Positions 52,334 to 60,732 of a stretch of DNA of 64,000 nucleotides are shown here, piece by piece. The stretch is from Bacillota bacterium (GTDB lineage: Bacteria; Bacillota_I; Bacilli_A; Erysipelotrichales; Erysipelotrichaceae), in assembly GCA_023388995.1 (NCBI GenBank), contig JAEWFD010000027.1, positions 1 to 64,000 of the forward strand, given 5' to 3'. Both the position numbers and the translations under genes were made by a program. Position 1 is the stretch's first letter, and each line of letters opens with the position of its first letter. The notes beneath the pieces were generated by a model. The model saw only the letters and a program-made list of their open reading frames with translations, made no database searches and had not been told where the DNA came from.

Positions 52334-53242
52334 TTATTTAATTAGGAAAGAGTCCTCGAAACTAATGTTGAAAATTTCCAGGAATGCTTTAATGTCAGCT
52401 GTTGCATCTTTTGCCAGTACAAACCGGATATTCTGTCTTGGATACGTTTTGATTGCCATATCAGCGCTTGGCACACCTAAATATTCCGGTGTCAGTGTTT
52501 CGATCTTGCTGCGTAATGTCTCGGGATCAGCGTTCTGAGCTTCACTTGCTTTGACATAAGATTGCAGCAATGCATCAATCTGCTTGCTATATTTTTGATA
52601 GCTGGCTTCCCGAACAAATAACGCAGCTTGCGGATATCCTTCCGTGCCGCTGATATTTTTCCATTCTTTTTGGAAATCTAAAATAATCTTCAATTCTCGT
52701 TCTTGCTGTTTCGCTTTGGCAATGGTTGCACTTGCGGCAGGTTCAGCCATCAATGCAACATCTGCTTGATTGGACAACATTTGAGCTTGGACATCCGTAA
52801 CAGACGGAAAATATTCGATGTTGTTTTGATATCCCATCGCCTGGAAAATACGCTGCATCACTCTGTCAGGTACTGCTCCTTGGCCAAATGCTGTGACAAT
52901 ATCGGTTTCTGCAAGGTTTTTGTCTGCGACAAGGTATAGATTACCCCAAGTCACCACTCCGGCCAGACGATAAGAAGTTTTGCCATCCTGAATCAATTTA
53001 GCACCTAAATTGATGGGAGCCACTACCAAGTCATAATCACCATTTTCTTTGGCAAATTCCGTAGTCAGCAAATCTGTGCCATCAACCAGTGAATATTCTT
53101 CTTCTTTTTCCGTCATGGAAGTTGTTAGTGCCAATGCCGGTGCACCCTTGGGAACCAGTACCTTTAACGTTGTTGTTTCTTGTTTTGGCGCTCCGCAGGC
53201 AACAAGCATTACACTAAGCAAACATGCGATCAGTTTTTTCAT
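52334..53242 (-). CDS. ABC transporter substrate-binding lipoprotein (NMT1/SsuA-like)
   Basis: 302 residues. Lipoprotein signal peptide with the lipobox LVAC at Cys16. The mature part resembles NMT1/SsuA binding proteins (VLVPKGAPALA near the start, ADVALMAEPAAS in the middle). Substrate cannot be told; thiamine precursors, sulfonates and related small molecules are typical. Ribosome site GAGGAGG. First gene of the SBP-permease unit. Confidence 0.9.
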   Translation of the reverse strand: MKKLIACLLSVMLVACGAPKQETTTLKVLVPKGAPALALTTSMTEKEEEYSLVDGTDLLTTEFAKENGDYDLVVAPINLGAKLIQDGKTSYRLAGVVTWGNLYLVADKNLAETDIVTAFGQGAVPDRVMQRIFQAMGYQNNIEYFPSVTDVQAQMLSNQADVALMAEPAASATIAKAKQQERELKIILDFQKEWKNISGTEGYPQAALFVREASYQKYSKQIDALLQSYVKASEAQNADPETLRSKIETLTPEYLGVPSADMAIKTYPRQNIRFVLAKDATADIKAFLEIFNISFEDSFLIK

Positions 53243-53382
53243 AAACCCTCCTCATTTACTTCTATGGTCACATCCATTATAGACAATCCACGATCAAATG
53301 TATAGTAAAAAATGTCAGCTGCTATGGATGACAATCGAATGCGACGCATCCAAACACCTCTGATTTGTCGATAGAATCATAG

Positions 53383-53420
53383 AAAAAACAAAGGCAGGCA
53401 GCGCATCTGCACTGTCTGCC
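53383..53420 (-). terminator. Terminator after thrS copy 1
   Basis: Minus strand GGCAGACAG / CTGCCTGCC stem with mismatches, then TTTG and six T. Confidence 0.75.
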
Positions 53421-53447
53421 GATCTATCTTGAACTATTGAAATCTTC

Positions 53448-55193
53448 CTACTGAAATAATGCCTTAACAGATACTTCTTCCAATTTAGATGCAATGAAGT
53501 CCTCCAGTGACATTGTTTCTGATGCTTGGGAACCATATTTGCGAACAGTCACGCTACGATCCGCAGCTTCTCCATCACCAACTACAATTTGATACAGAAT
53601 CTTGCTCATTTGCGCTTCGCGAACGCGATAGCCAAGTTTTTCATTGCGATCATCTACACTGCTGCGCAGCCCCAATGCGCATAATTTTTCATTTACTTCA
53701 TTTGCATAGTCACCATGTACTTGCGGATTCACAGGAACCACGACAAATTGCTTTGGAGCCAGCCAGAGCGGGAATGCTCCGCCGAAGTGCTCAATCAAGA
53801 TGCCAATGAAACGTTCCACTGAACCATAAATAACACGATGCACCATAACCGGACGTTTCTTGCTGCCATCACGATCAACATATGTCAAATCGAAGCGTTC
53901 CGGCAAGTTCATATCCAATTGAATCGTTCCGCATTGCCAGATCCGTCCCAAGGAATCCTTAATTTTGAAGTCCAGCTTCGGTCCATAGAAAGCACCATCT
54001 CCCGGATTGATCTTGCAAGTTTTTCCTGCATTTAGGCAAGCTTGTTCCAATGCTTTTTCGCTGCGTTCCCAAACGGACAATTCGCCAATGTATTTGTCTT
54101 CCGGTCTGGTGGATAATTCAATGCTGTATTCTAAGCCAAACAGGCGATACACACGGTCAATGAAGTTAATCAAGCGAATGACTTCACTTTCGATTTGCTC
54201 TTCGGTCATAAAGATATGCGCATCATCTTGCGTGAAGGAACGGACACGGAACAATCCATTCAACGCTCCGCTTGCCTCATGGCGATGCACTTGGCCCAGT
54301 TCTCCCATACGCATCGGAAAGTCCTTGTAAGAATGCAAGTCATTTTTATATACGAGCAAGCTTCCCGGACAGTTCATTGGCTTAATTGAAAACAATTTGT
54401 CATCAATCTCACTAACATACATATTTTCCCGGTAATTAAACCAGTGCCCGCTTACTTCCCATAATTCCTGGTTCAGCATAATTGGCGTCTTTATAAATTG
54501 ATAGCCTTCCTTGGTGTGTTCTTCATACCAGAAGTTCTCCAGCACATTGCGCAAGATCATACCGTTCGGCAGCCAGAACGGGAACCCCGGTCCATATTCG
54601 CTGATCATGAACAGACCCATTTCGCGTCCCAGTTTCTTGTGATCTCTTTTCTTTGCCTCTTCCAAAAGATGCAAATGCTGTGCCAGTCCTTCTTCGCTGT
54701 CAAAGCAAATGCCATATACCCGCTGCAACATCTTGTTATTGGCATCGCCCTTCCAGTAAGCACCGGACACCTTCAGCAATTTATAGTGCTTCAATACTTT
54801 GACGCTCTCTACATGCGGTCCCCGGCATAAGTCAATGAATTCTCCTTGACGATACGCACTGATCACGGTATTTTCTTCATCCATATTGCTGATCAAGTCA
54901 ATCTTGTACGGATCATCCTGAAATAGTTCCAATGCCTGTTCCTTGCTCAATTCTTCTCTGGCAATACGTTTGCCATCTTTGGAAATCTTCTTCATTTCTT
55001 TTTCAATCTTCTCCAGATCTTCCATCCGGATCACATCATTCCCTAAATCAATGTCATAGTAAAACCCTTCACTGATTACCGGTCCAACCCAAAACTTTGC
55101 CTGCGGATACAGCCGCTTCACTGCCTGTGCCATCAAGTGGGCACAGGAGTGGTTCAATACACTTAACTCCTCATGTTCTTTGATATCAATCAT
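53448..55193 (-). CDS. thrS: Threonyl-tRNA synthetase, copy 1 (no TGS domain)
   Basis: 581 residues. Charges tRNA-Thr. Lacks the N-terminal TGS domain of most bacterial ThrRS and begins at the editing domain, with HSCAH (residues 15-19) and CRGPH (123-127) editing-site residues intact. Class II core follows from about residue 193: KPMNCPG with the zinc cysteine, RHEASGALNGLFRVR (motif 2), DDAHIF and MVHRVI with zinc histidines; C-terminal anticodon domain. Residues 1-192 are about 94% identical to copy 2, while the rest is clearly different. Own promoter, T-box and terminator. Confidence 0.96.
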   Translation of the reverse strand: MIDIKEHEELSVLNHSCAHLMAQAVKRLYPQAKFWVGPVISEGFYYDIDLGNDVIRMEDLEKIEKEMKKISKDGKRIAREELSKEQALELFQDDPYKIDLISNMDEENTVISAYRQGEFIDLCRGPHVESVKVLKHYKLLKVSGAYWKGDANNKMLQRVYGICFDSEEGLAQHLHLLEEAKKRDHKKLGREMGLFMISEYGPGFPFWLPNGMILRNVLENFWYEEHTKEGYQFIKTPIMLNQELWEVSGHWFNYRENMYVSEIDDKLFSIKPMNCPGSLLVYKNDLHSYKDFPMRMGELGQVHRHEASGALNGLFRVRSFTQDDAHIFMTEEQIESEVIRLINFIDRVYRLFGLEYSIELSTRPEDKYIGELSVWERSEKALEQACLNAGKTCKINPGDGAFYGPKLDFKIKDSLGRIWQCGTIQLDMNLPERFDLTYVDRDGSKKRPVMVHRVIYGSVERFIGILIEHFGGAFPLWLAPKQFVVVPVNPQVHGDYANEVNEKLCALGLRSSVDDRNEKLGYRVREAQMSKILYQIVVGDGEAADRSVTVRKYGSQASETMSLEDFIASKLEEVSVKALFQ

Positions 55194-55443
55194 CATTGTT
55201 TCCTCCTATCACAAAAAAGATTCTCATCACTAAGGACGAGAATCTCGCGGTACCACCTTACTTCATGCACAAACCATGCATGCTCTTCATTCTCCGTTAA
55301 CGCCGGCTACGTTCTTTTTTCGAAAAGACTACTCCCAGGTGGTAATCATAGAAGTTCCCAAAGACGTTTTCACCAGCCACGTCCCTCTCTTGTTGTTTCT
55401 TCCTATGTCATGTCCTGATCATGGTATGTATGGATAAGTTGTA
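54618..55443. repeat. Direct repeat, copy A (leader plus editing domain of thrS copy 1)
   Basis: About 826 bp covering the -10 box, T-box leader and first 192 codons. It is highly similar to 56747-57570. Similarity falls off at the -10/spacer boundary and at the start of the catalytic core. Confidence 0.85.
55200..55431 (-). promoter_or_regulatory. T-box riboswitch of thrS copy 1
   Basis: Minus-strand leader with the T-box core AAGGTGGTACCGCG (near 55243-55260), followed by a terminator stem (AGATTCTC / GAGAATCT then six T) just before the ribosome site. A specifier ACC (threonine) lies in GATTACC at 55341-55343, next to the conserved GGGAGTAGTC segment. Uncharged tRNA-Thr should stabilise the antiterminator. 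Confidence 0.93.
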
Positions 55444-55466
55444 CACCATTTTGCTTCAAATGTCAA
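55438..55466 (-). promoter_or_regulatory. Promoter of thrS copy 1
   Basis: Minus strand TTGACA (55461-55466), 17-bp spacer, TACAAC (55438-55443). Confidence 0.8.
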
Positions 55467-55546
55467 TGAAAAATCTTGTATGTTCTGTTATCAGCAAGTG
55501 TTCAGCAGACAAGTGCCATAAGAACAAGTTAACAGATGCTTTTCAA

Positions 55547-57322
55547 TTAGTCTTGATCAGCTTGGTATAAAGATTTGGAATTTACTTCTTCCGTTACCAA
55601 TTCGATAAAGTCATCGAACGACATTGTTTTGGTTTTCTGCGAACCGTATTTGCGCACAGTAACCAGATGATTCTCCTGCTCTTCATTTCCCAGTACCAAT
55701 TGATATGGTATTTTCTTCATTTGCGCTTCGCGGACACGATAGCCAAGCTTTTCATCCCGATCATCTAACTCAACGCGGAAGCCCAGCTTTCGCAGCTTAT
55801 CATGCACTTGGTTGGCATATGCAAGATGATTGCTGACATGCACCGGCAAGATTGCAATTTGACGTGGTGCAATCCACAATGGCAGTATCCCCTTTGTTTC
55901 TTCTAAAATATAAGCGATGAACCGTTCTGATGTAGACGTGATGGCACGGTGAATGACAACCGGTGTTTTCTTGGAACCATCGGAGTCGATATAACTTAAG
56001 TCAAAACGTCCAGGAAGCAAGAAGTCCAATTGACATGTTGACAGCGTAAACTCATGGCCAATTGCACTCTTTACCTGCACGTCCAGTTTTGGACCATAGA
56101 ATGCAGCCTCTCCGATTTCTTCCACAAACTCAATCTGCAAGTCCTGCAGCACCTTGCGCAGCATTGTCTCTGCCATGTTCCACATCGCATCATCATCAAA
56201 ATATTTTTCTTTATCTTGCGGATCACGCAAGGAAAGACGGAACGAATAGGATTTAATGCCAAAATCACGATACACTTCTAAGATTAAATCCACTACTTTT
56301 TTGAATTCTGATTCAATCTGCTGCGTTGTAACGAAAATATGCGCATCATTCATGCACATGCAGCGGACACGCTCCAAGCCTACAACGGCTCCGCTTGCTT
56401 CATAGCGATAATCATGTGCCAATTCTCCGATCCGCAGCGGCAAATCACGGTAGGAATGGAAATTATTTTTATAAATCAGCATATGATGCGGACAATTCAT
56501 TGGCCGTAATACAAGCTCTTCCTGATCCATTTTCATAACAGGAAACATATTATCTACATAATGATCCCAGTGTCCGCTGGTTTTATACAACTGAACAGTC
56601 CCAATGGCTGGTGTATTCACATGCTGGTAGCCCATGCTTAATTCTTTATCCTGAATGTAGCGTTCCAAGATTCGCTTAATCGTTGAGCCATTGGGTAGCC
56701 ACATCGGCATCCCGGGTCCAATCAATTCATGAGTAAAAAAAATATCCATCTCTTTGCCAAGTTTGCGATGGTCTCTTTGTTTTGCGTCTTCTAGCAGCTG
56801 TAAATGCTGTGCCAGCCTTTCTTCACTGTCAAAGCAAATGCCATATACTCGCTGCAACATCTTGTTATTGGCATCGCCCTTCCAGTAAGCACCGGATACC
56901 TTCAGCAATTTGAAATGCTTCAATGCTTTGACACTTTCGACATGCGGTCCGCGGCAAAGATCAATGAATTCTCCTTGGCGGTAGGCGCTGATCACGGTAT
57001 TCTCTTCATCCATGTTGCTGATCAAGTCAATCTTGTACGGATCATCCTGAAATAGTTCCAATGCTTGTTCCTTGGTCAGCTCTTCACGGGAAATCCGCTT
57101 GCCGTCTTTGGAAATCTTCTTCATTTCTTTTTCGATTTTTTCCAGATCTTCCATCCGGATCACATCACTCCCTAAATCAATGTCATAATAAAACCCTTCA
57201 CTGATTACAGGTCCAACCCAAAACTTTGCCTGCGGATACAGACGCTTAATTGCCTGTGCCATCAAGTGGGCACAAGAGTGGTTCAATACACTTAACTCCT
57301 CATGTTCTTTAATATCAATCAT
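55547..57322 (-). CDS. thrS: Threonyl-tRNA synthetase, copy 2 (no TGS domain)
   Basis: 591 residues. Editing domain (residues 1-192, HSCAH and CRGPH intact) nearly identical to copy 1, but the catalytic and anticodon domains come from another ThrRS lineage: RPMNCPHH, RYEASGAVVGLERVR then CMCMNDAHIF where copy 1 has SFTQDDAHIF, and VIHRAI. Zinc-site Cys/His/His are all present, so it is probably active. AGGAGG ribosome site, ATG at 57322. Own promoter and T-box with the same ACC specifier. Upstream neighbour of copy 1. Confidence 0.95.
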   Translation of the reverse strand: MIDIKEHEELSVLNHSCAHLMAQAIKRLYPQAKFWVGPVISEGFYYDIDLGSDVIRMEDLEKIEKEMKKISKDGKRISREELTKEQALELFQDDPYKIDLISNMDEENTVISAYRQGEFIDLCRGPHVESVKALKHFKLLKVSGAYWKGDANNKMLQRVYGICFDSEERLAQHLQLLEDAKQRDHRKLGKEMDIFFTHELIGPGMPMWLPNGSTIKRILERYIQDKELSMGYQHVNTPAIGTVQLYKTSGHWDHYVDNMFPVMKMDQEELVLRPMNCPHHMLIYKNNFHSYRDLPLRIGELAHDYRYEASGAVVGLERVRCMCMNDAHIFVTTQQIESEFKKVVDLILEVYRDFGIKSYSFRLSLRDPQDKEKYFDDDAMWNMAETMLRKVLQDLQIEFVEEIGEAAFYGPKLDVQVKSAIGHEFTLSTCQLDFLLPGRFDLSYIDSDGSKKTPVVIHRAITSTSERFIAYILEETKGILPLWIAPRQIAILPVHVSNHLAYANQVHDKLRKLGFRVELDDRDEKLGYRVREAQMKKIPYQLVLGNEEQENHLVTVRKYGSQKTKTMSFDDFIELVTEEVNSKSLYQADQD

Positions 57323-57570
57323 ACTGTTTCCTCCTATACAAAAAAGATTCCCATCACTAAGGACGAGAATCTCGCGGTACCACCTTACTTCATGCACAAA
57401 CCATGCATGCTCTTCATTCTCCGTTAACGCCGGTTACGTTCTTTTTTCGAAAAGACTACTCCCAAGCGGTAATCATAAAAGTTCCCAAAGACGTTTTCAC
57501 CAACCACGTCCCTCTCTAGTTGTTTCCTTCTATATCATGTCTTGTTCATCGTATGTATGGATAAGTTGTA
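56747..57570. repeat. Direct repeat, copy B (leader plus editing domain of thrS copy 2)
   Basis: About 824 bp, paired with 54618-55443 at an offset of roughly 2.13 kb. Confidence 0.85.
57329..57558 (-). promoter_or_regulatory. T-box riboswitch of thrS copy 2
   Basis: Same architecture as the copy 1 leader: T-box core AAGGTGGTACCGCG, terminator stem AGATTCTC / GGGAATCT plus six T, and threonine specifier ACC at 57468-57470 in GATTACC. Few base changes from the other leader. Confidence 0.93.
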
Positions 57571-57593
57571 CAATTTTTTTACGAACTTGTCAA
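57565..57593 (-). promoter_or_regulatory. Promoter of thrS copy 2
   Basis: Minus strand TTGACA (57588-57593), 17-bp spacer, TACAAC (57565-57570). The spacer sequence differs from copy 1 although both boxes match. Confidence 0.8.
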
Positions 57594-57657
57594 TGCAATT
57601 ACTTCTAAAGCATTATTTTTAAGAAGTTACTAGTCGCTTGTATTAGTATATGCCAAT

Positions 57658-58410
57658 TCAGCATTTCTGTGCTAGATACATGACACATAAATAAGGGCGT
57701 TCAATTTTGCCATGATAACGATGTGCCAAAGCTTGAATATCTTGATAAGCACGTTGCTTATCTTCATCACTTTTCTGTACGAAGCGATTCCCTGTCAGAG
57801 CAAATCCATAGTATTCATCAGCAGTATAAGTTTGTTTCCATAACGATCGGATAATGGTCGGCTCATGAAATAGGTTGCTGCTGTTGATGTCATGAATGAT
57901 AGATTGGATTCTAATTTCGCATTCTTCCTCCGTCAGGAAATCAGCAAATCCGCCATATTTATCTGAAAGGGAAACTAGATCATGATCTAACGCATTTTCA
58001 TAAGTAATATACATATTCCAAATGAGTGCTAAATACCCTTGCTCTTTTAATGCATAGGCACATTTCTCGTATCCCGATGGCTGTTCGACCCAGTGGAACG
58101 ACTGTGCAGCAAAAATAGAATCATATTCATTTGGGACAACAGAAAATTGTTCAAATCGAGACATAACAAATTGAATAGATTGACCTGAAAAAGTTCTGTT
58201 TCCTAAGTCTACTAAGTCTTTGCCTGGTTCAACACAAACGATTTGATATCCCTTGTTTGCAAGCAATGCAGTAGCTTTTCCGCTACCCGCACCAATTTCC
58301 AGAAGTTTAGAGCCTGCTTTCAGATTGGCTTGCTTGATATATGCATTTATTATTTCTGCTGGATAACTTGGTCGGAATTGATCATAATACTCAGCCGTTT
58401 GATTAAACAT
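57658..58410 (-). CDS. Class I SAM-dependent methyltransferase
   Basis: 250 residues. SAM-binding motif I is LLEIGAGSGKATALL (about residues 39-53), with the acidic CVEPG at the end of strand 2 and FAAQSFHWV as motif IV-like segment. Similar to small-molecule methyltransferases of the UbiE/YcgJ sort; substrate unknown. Weak ribosome site (AAAGAAAG). Somewhat AT-rich. Stands between the thrS pair and the aminopeptidase gene. Confidence 0.85.
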   Translation of the reverse strand: MFNQTAEYYDQFRPSYPAEIINAYIKQANLKAGSKLLEIGAGSGKATALLANKGYQIVCVEPGKDLVDLGNRTFSGQSIQFVMSRFEQFSVVPNEYDSIFAAQSFHWVEQPSGYEKCAYALKEQGYLALIWNMYITYENALDHDLVSLSDKYGGFADFLTEEECEIRIQSIIHDINSSNLFHEPTIIRSLWKQTYTADEYYGFALTGNRFVQKSDEDKQRAYQDIQALAHRYHGKIERPYLCVMYLAQKC

Positions 58411-58499
58411 TTCACTTTCTTTTTTTCCAGTCCATATTTACTCTCTTAGCGATCAGCTATTGCTCTACTATGAAAAACCGGATAAGCGGCTTCATGATT

Positions 58500-59732
58500 T
58501 TAGAATACGAAATTTCCTTTATCAAACACGACAACTTCCGTACCATCATATTTTGTACCAGCAATATGCATTGTGGCATCTCCGAACATGAAATCAACAT
58601 GCGTCAACGATAAGTTTGCGCCAGCTTCCGTTAATTGCTCATCTGTCATTTGGGTACCACCTTTGACATTCATCGGATAGGCACGTCCAAGGGCAAGATG
58701 GCAAGAAGCATTTTCATCAAACAAAGTATTCATAAACAAGATTTTGCTGTTGGAAATCGGTGAATCATCCGGGACCAAAGCAACCTCTCCCAAATAGCAG
58801 CTGCCTTCATCAAATTCCAGCAGTGACTGCAACGTTTCTTTTTCTTTCTTCGCATCGAAGTCCACAACTTTTCCGTGCTCAAAACGCAGCCAGAAATCTT
58901 CAATTAACTTGCCTTGGTAGTTGAGCGGCTTCGTACTGTAGACAACCCCATTGACTCCCGTTTTTTCCGGCATTGTAAATGCTTCTTCTGTTGGGATGTT
59001 CGGAGCAAAGTAAACTCCTTTGGTGGTATGTTCCCCACCGCCTGCCCAGATATGATCCTTCACCAAATCTAAAGTAAAGTCAGTTCCCAACTCATTTTTG
59101 AAATGCAGAGTCTTGAAATTATATTCGTTTAATATTGTATTGCGGCGAGCCATTTGATTCATATGATCTGTCCATTCAGCTACGGGATCATTATCCTCTG
59201 TAACCCGTGATGCCGACAGAATCGCTTCCCACAGCTTCTCTACTGCTTCTTCATCGCTAATATTGGTAAATACTTTGCGCGCCCAAGCAGCCGTTGGCAT
59301 TGCCACGATGTTCCACTGTCCTTGGTTTCCTGCTGTATACTTTGAGAAGAATTGCAATGCTTTTTGTGATGCAATCGCTGCCTTTTGCATTTTCATCGGA
59401 TCAACATCCCCCATCAATCCTGGTGTTGGCGCCGAGATCGCAATCAAGCAAGCATTTTGATCTACTGCATCCTGCAACCGCCCCACCATCCAGCTGGGAA
59501 TATGTTCCAATTGTTCAACAGAACAATTCAGATAATGCTGGCGGCTGACCAACTCATCCGACCAGTTTACATAAACGTATTTAGCTCCGGCAGCATACGC
59601 TTCTTCGACAACCAAACGTGCTAATGATGCACAGTCAACAGGACTGTTCACCAGTACATACTGATTTTGTTGAACATTGGCACCAATTTTAACTGCCAAC
59701 TTGGCATATTTTCTTAAAATTATTTCCATCAT
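58500..59732 (-). CDS. M29 family aminopeptidase (AmpS/PepS)
   Basis: 410 residues, normal length for thermophilic-aminopeptidase family M29. Metal-ligand regions include FEHGKVVDFDA, GSCYLGEVALV, ASCHLALG and THVDFMFG near the C-terminus. Cytoplasmic peptide breakdown. Two adjacent ATG codons (59732, 59729) follow GAAAGGAAA. Two bases after the ROK kinase gene, so co-transcribed with it. Confidence 0.93.
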   Translation of the reverse strand: MMEIILRKYAKLAVKIGANVQQNQYVLVNSPVDCASLARLVVEEAYAAGAKYVYVNWSDELVSRQHYLNCSVEQLEHIPSWMVGRLQDAVDQNACLIAISAPTPGLMGDVDPMKMQKAAIASQKALQFFSKYTAGNQGQWNIVAMPTAAWARKVFTNISDEEAVEKLWEAILSASRVTEDNDPVAEWTDHMNQMARRNTILNEYNFKTLHFKNELGTDFTLDLVKDHIWAGGGEHTTKGVYFAPNIPTEEAFTMPEKTGVNGVVYSTKPLNYQGKLIEDFWLRFEHGKVVDFDAKKEKETLQSLLEFDEGSCYLGEVALVPDDSPISNSKILFMNTLFDENASCHLALGRAYPMNVKGGTQMTDEQLTEAGANLSLTHVDFMFGDATMHIAGTKYDGTEVVVFDKGNFVF

Positions 59733-59734
59733 AT

Positions 59735-60634
59735 TTAATTTCCTTTCGAGATTGGCAGCATTGCTGCACCGGTAATACCTGGTTCCGGCAATTCAGCTTC
59801 TAAAAACTTAATTTCCCGCATAGTTGGATGAACCATATCCTGGAAATACGAAACAACTTTATCAAAGAAAACATTCTTCGACTTCATCATGCCGCCGCCG
59901 ACAATAAACGCTTCCGGATCAACCACGTGAGCGATTACGGAGAACATCATCGCCAAATCATAACTCATCTCATCCACAATTTGCAGCGCTTTTTCATTTC
60001 CTTCTTCTGCCAGTTTGAATACATGACCTGCGTGTTCGATTTGGTCACCAAACACTTCTTTCCCTTTGCGTACGATTGCTGTTCCGCTTGCTTCATTTTC
60101 GACACCGCCTGCATTCAAGTGATTGATTTTTTTACGATTGCGATCAATGATAATATTCGCAATTTCTCCCGCATGACCGTGTTTACCGCTAACAGTGTTT
60201 CCGCCAACAATCAAACCACCGCCAATACCAGTCGATAAAGTGACATAGTAAACAGTATGCATACCTTTCCCGGCCCCAACCATTGCTTCAGCCAGACCGG
60301 CAACATTCGCATCATTATCAATATATACAGGGAGTTTAAACTCCTTTTCCAACATGCTTACTGCCGGATAATGTCCAAAGCCACGCAAATTGGTTGACAT
60401 GATTATTTCATTTGTCTGGGCATCAATCGGTCCCGGGAAGCCTATTCCGATACCGCTTACATCATAACCCTGTTTTATCTCATGAATCAAAGTGATCATG
60501 CGCTGCATCACATGGTCCGGTCCCATATCTGCTTCTGATGTAATTTTTGCTTCTTTTAAAATATTTCCGTCTTCACTCACAATTGCAACGCGCATGTGGG
60601 TGCCGCCCAAGTCAATTCCAATATATTGTTTCAT
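59735..60634 (-). CDS. ROK family sugar kinase, probable glucokinase, without zinc motif
   Basis: 299 residues. ATP-binding IGIDLGGTHMRVAI at the N-terminus, DNDANVAGLAEA and STGIGGGLIVGG match ROK glucokinases. The family's zinc site, normally GHxxxxxxGxxCxCGxxGCxE, is replaced: GHAGEIANIIIDRNRKK then INHLNAGGVENEASG, without cysteines. Start at 60634 with GAGGAG site. Context next to pyk and pfkA supports glucose phosphorylation, but another hexose or amino sugar is possible. Confidence 0.87.
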   Translation of the reverse strand: MKQYIGIDLGGTHMRVAIVSEDGNILKEAKITSEADMGPDHVMQRMITLIHEIKQGYDVSGIGIGFPGPIDAQTNEIIMSTNLRGFGHYPAVSMLEKEFKLPVYIDNDANVAGLAEAMVGAGKGMHTVYYVTLSTGIGGGLIVGGNTVSGKHGHAGEIANIIIDRNRKKINHLNAGGVENEASGTAIVRKGKEVFGDQIEHAGHVFKLAEEGNEKALQIVDEMSYDLAMMFSVIAHVVDPEAFIVGGGMMKSKNVFFDKVVSYFQDMVHPTMREIKFLEAELPEPGITGAAMLPISKGN

Positions 60635-60705
60635 GTTATCTCCTCCACATCCATAATTATACAAAACTACACTATAAAAACAAGGTGATCGCAAGCGAAA
60701 AATAC

Positions 60706-60732
60706 AAAAAAGGCAGGGTGTATTACCCTACC
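60706..60732 (-). terminator. Terminator after pyk
   Basis: Minus strand GGTAGGGT / ACCCTGCC stem (one mismatch) overlapping the pyk stop and followed by five or six T. Confidence 0.83.

Noticed and set aside
53448..57322. Possible pseudogene status of one thrS copy
   Set aside because: Both frames are complete, both keep editing, zinc and motif residues, and both have intact promoters and T-boxes.
57597..57630. ACTTCT / AGAAGT hairpin between the methyltransferase and thrS copy 2
   Set aside because: Weak AT-rich stem without a terminal T-run after the hairpin in the required direction.
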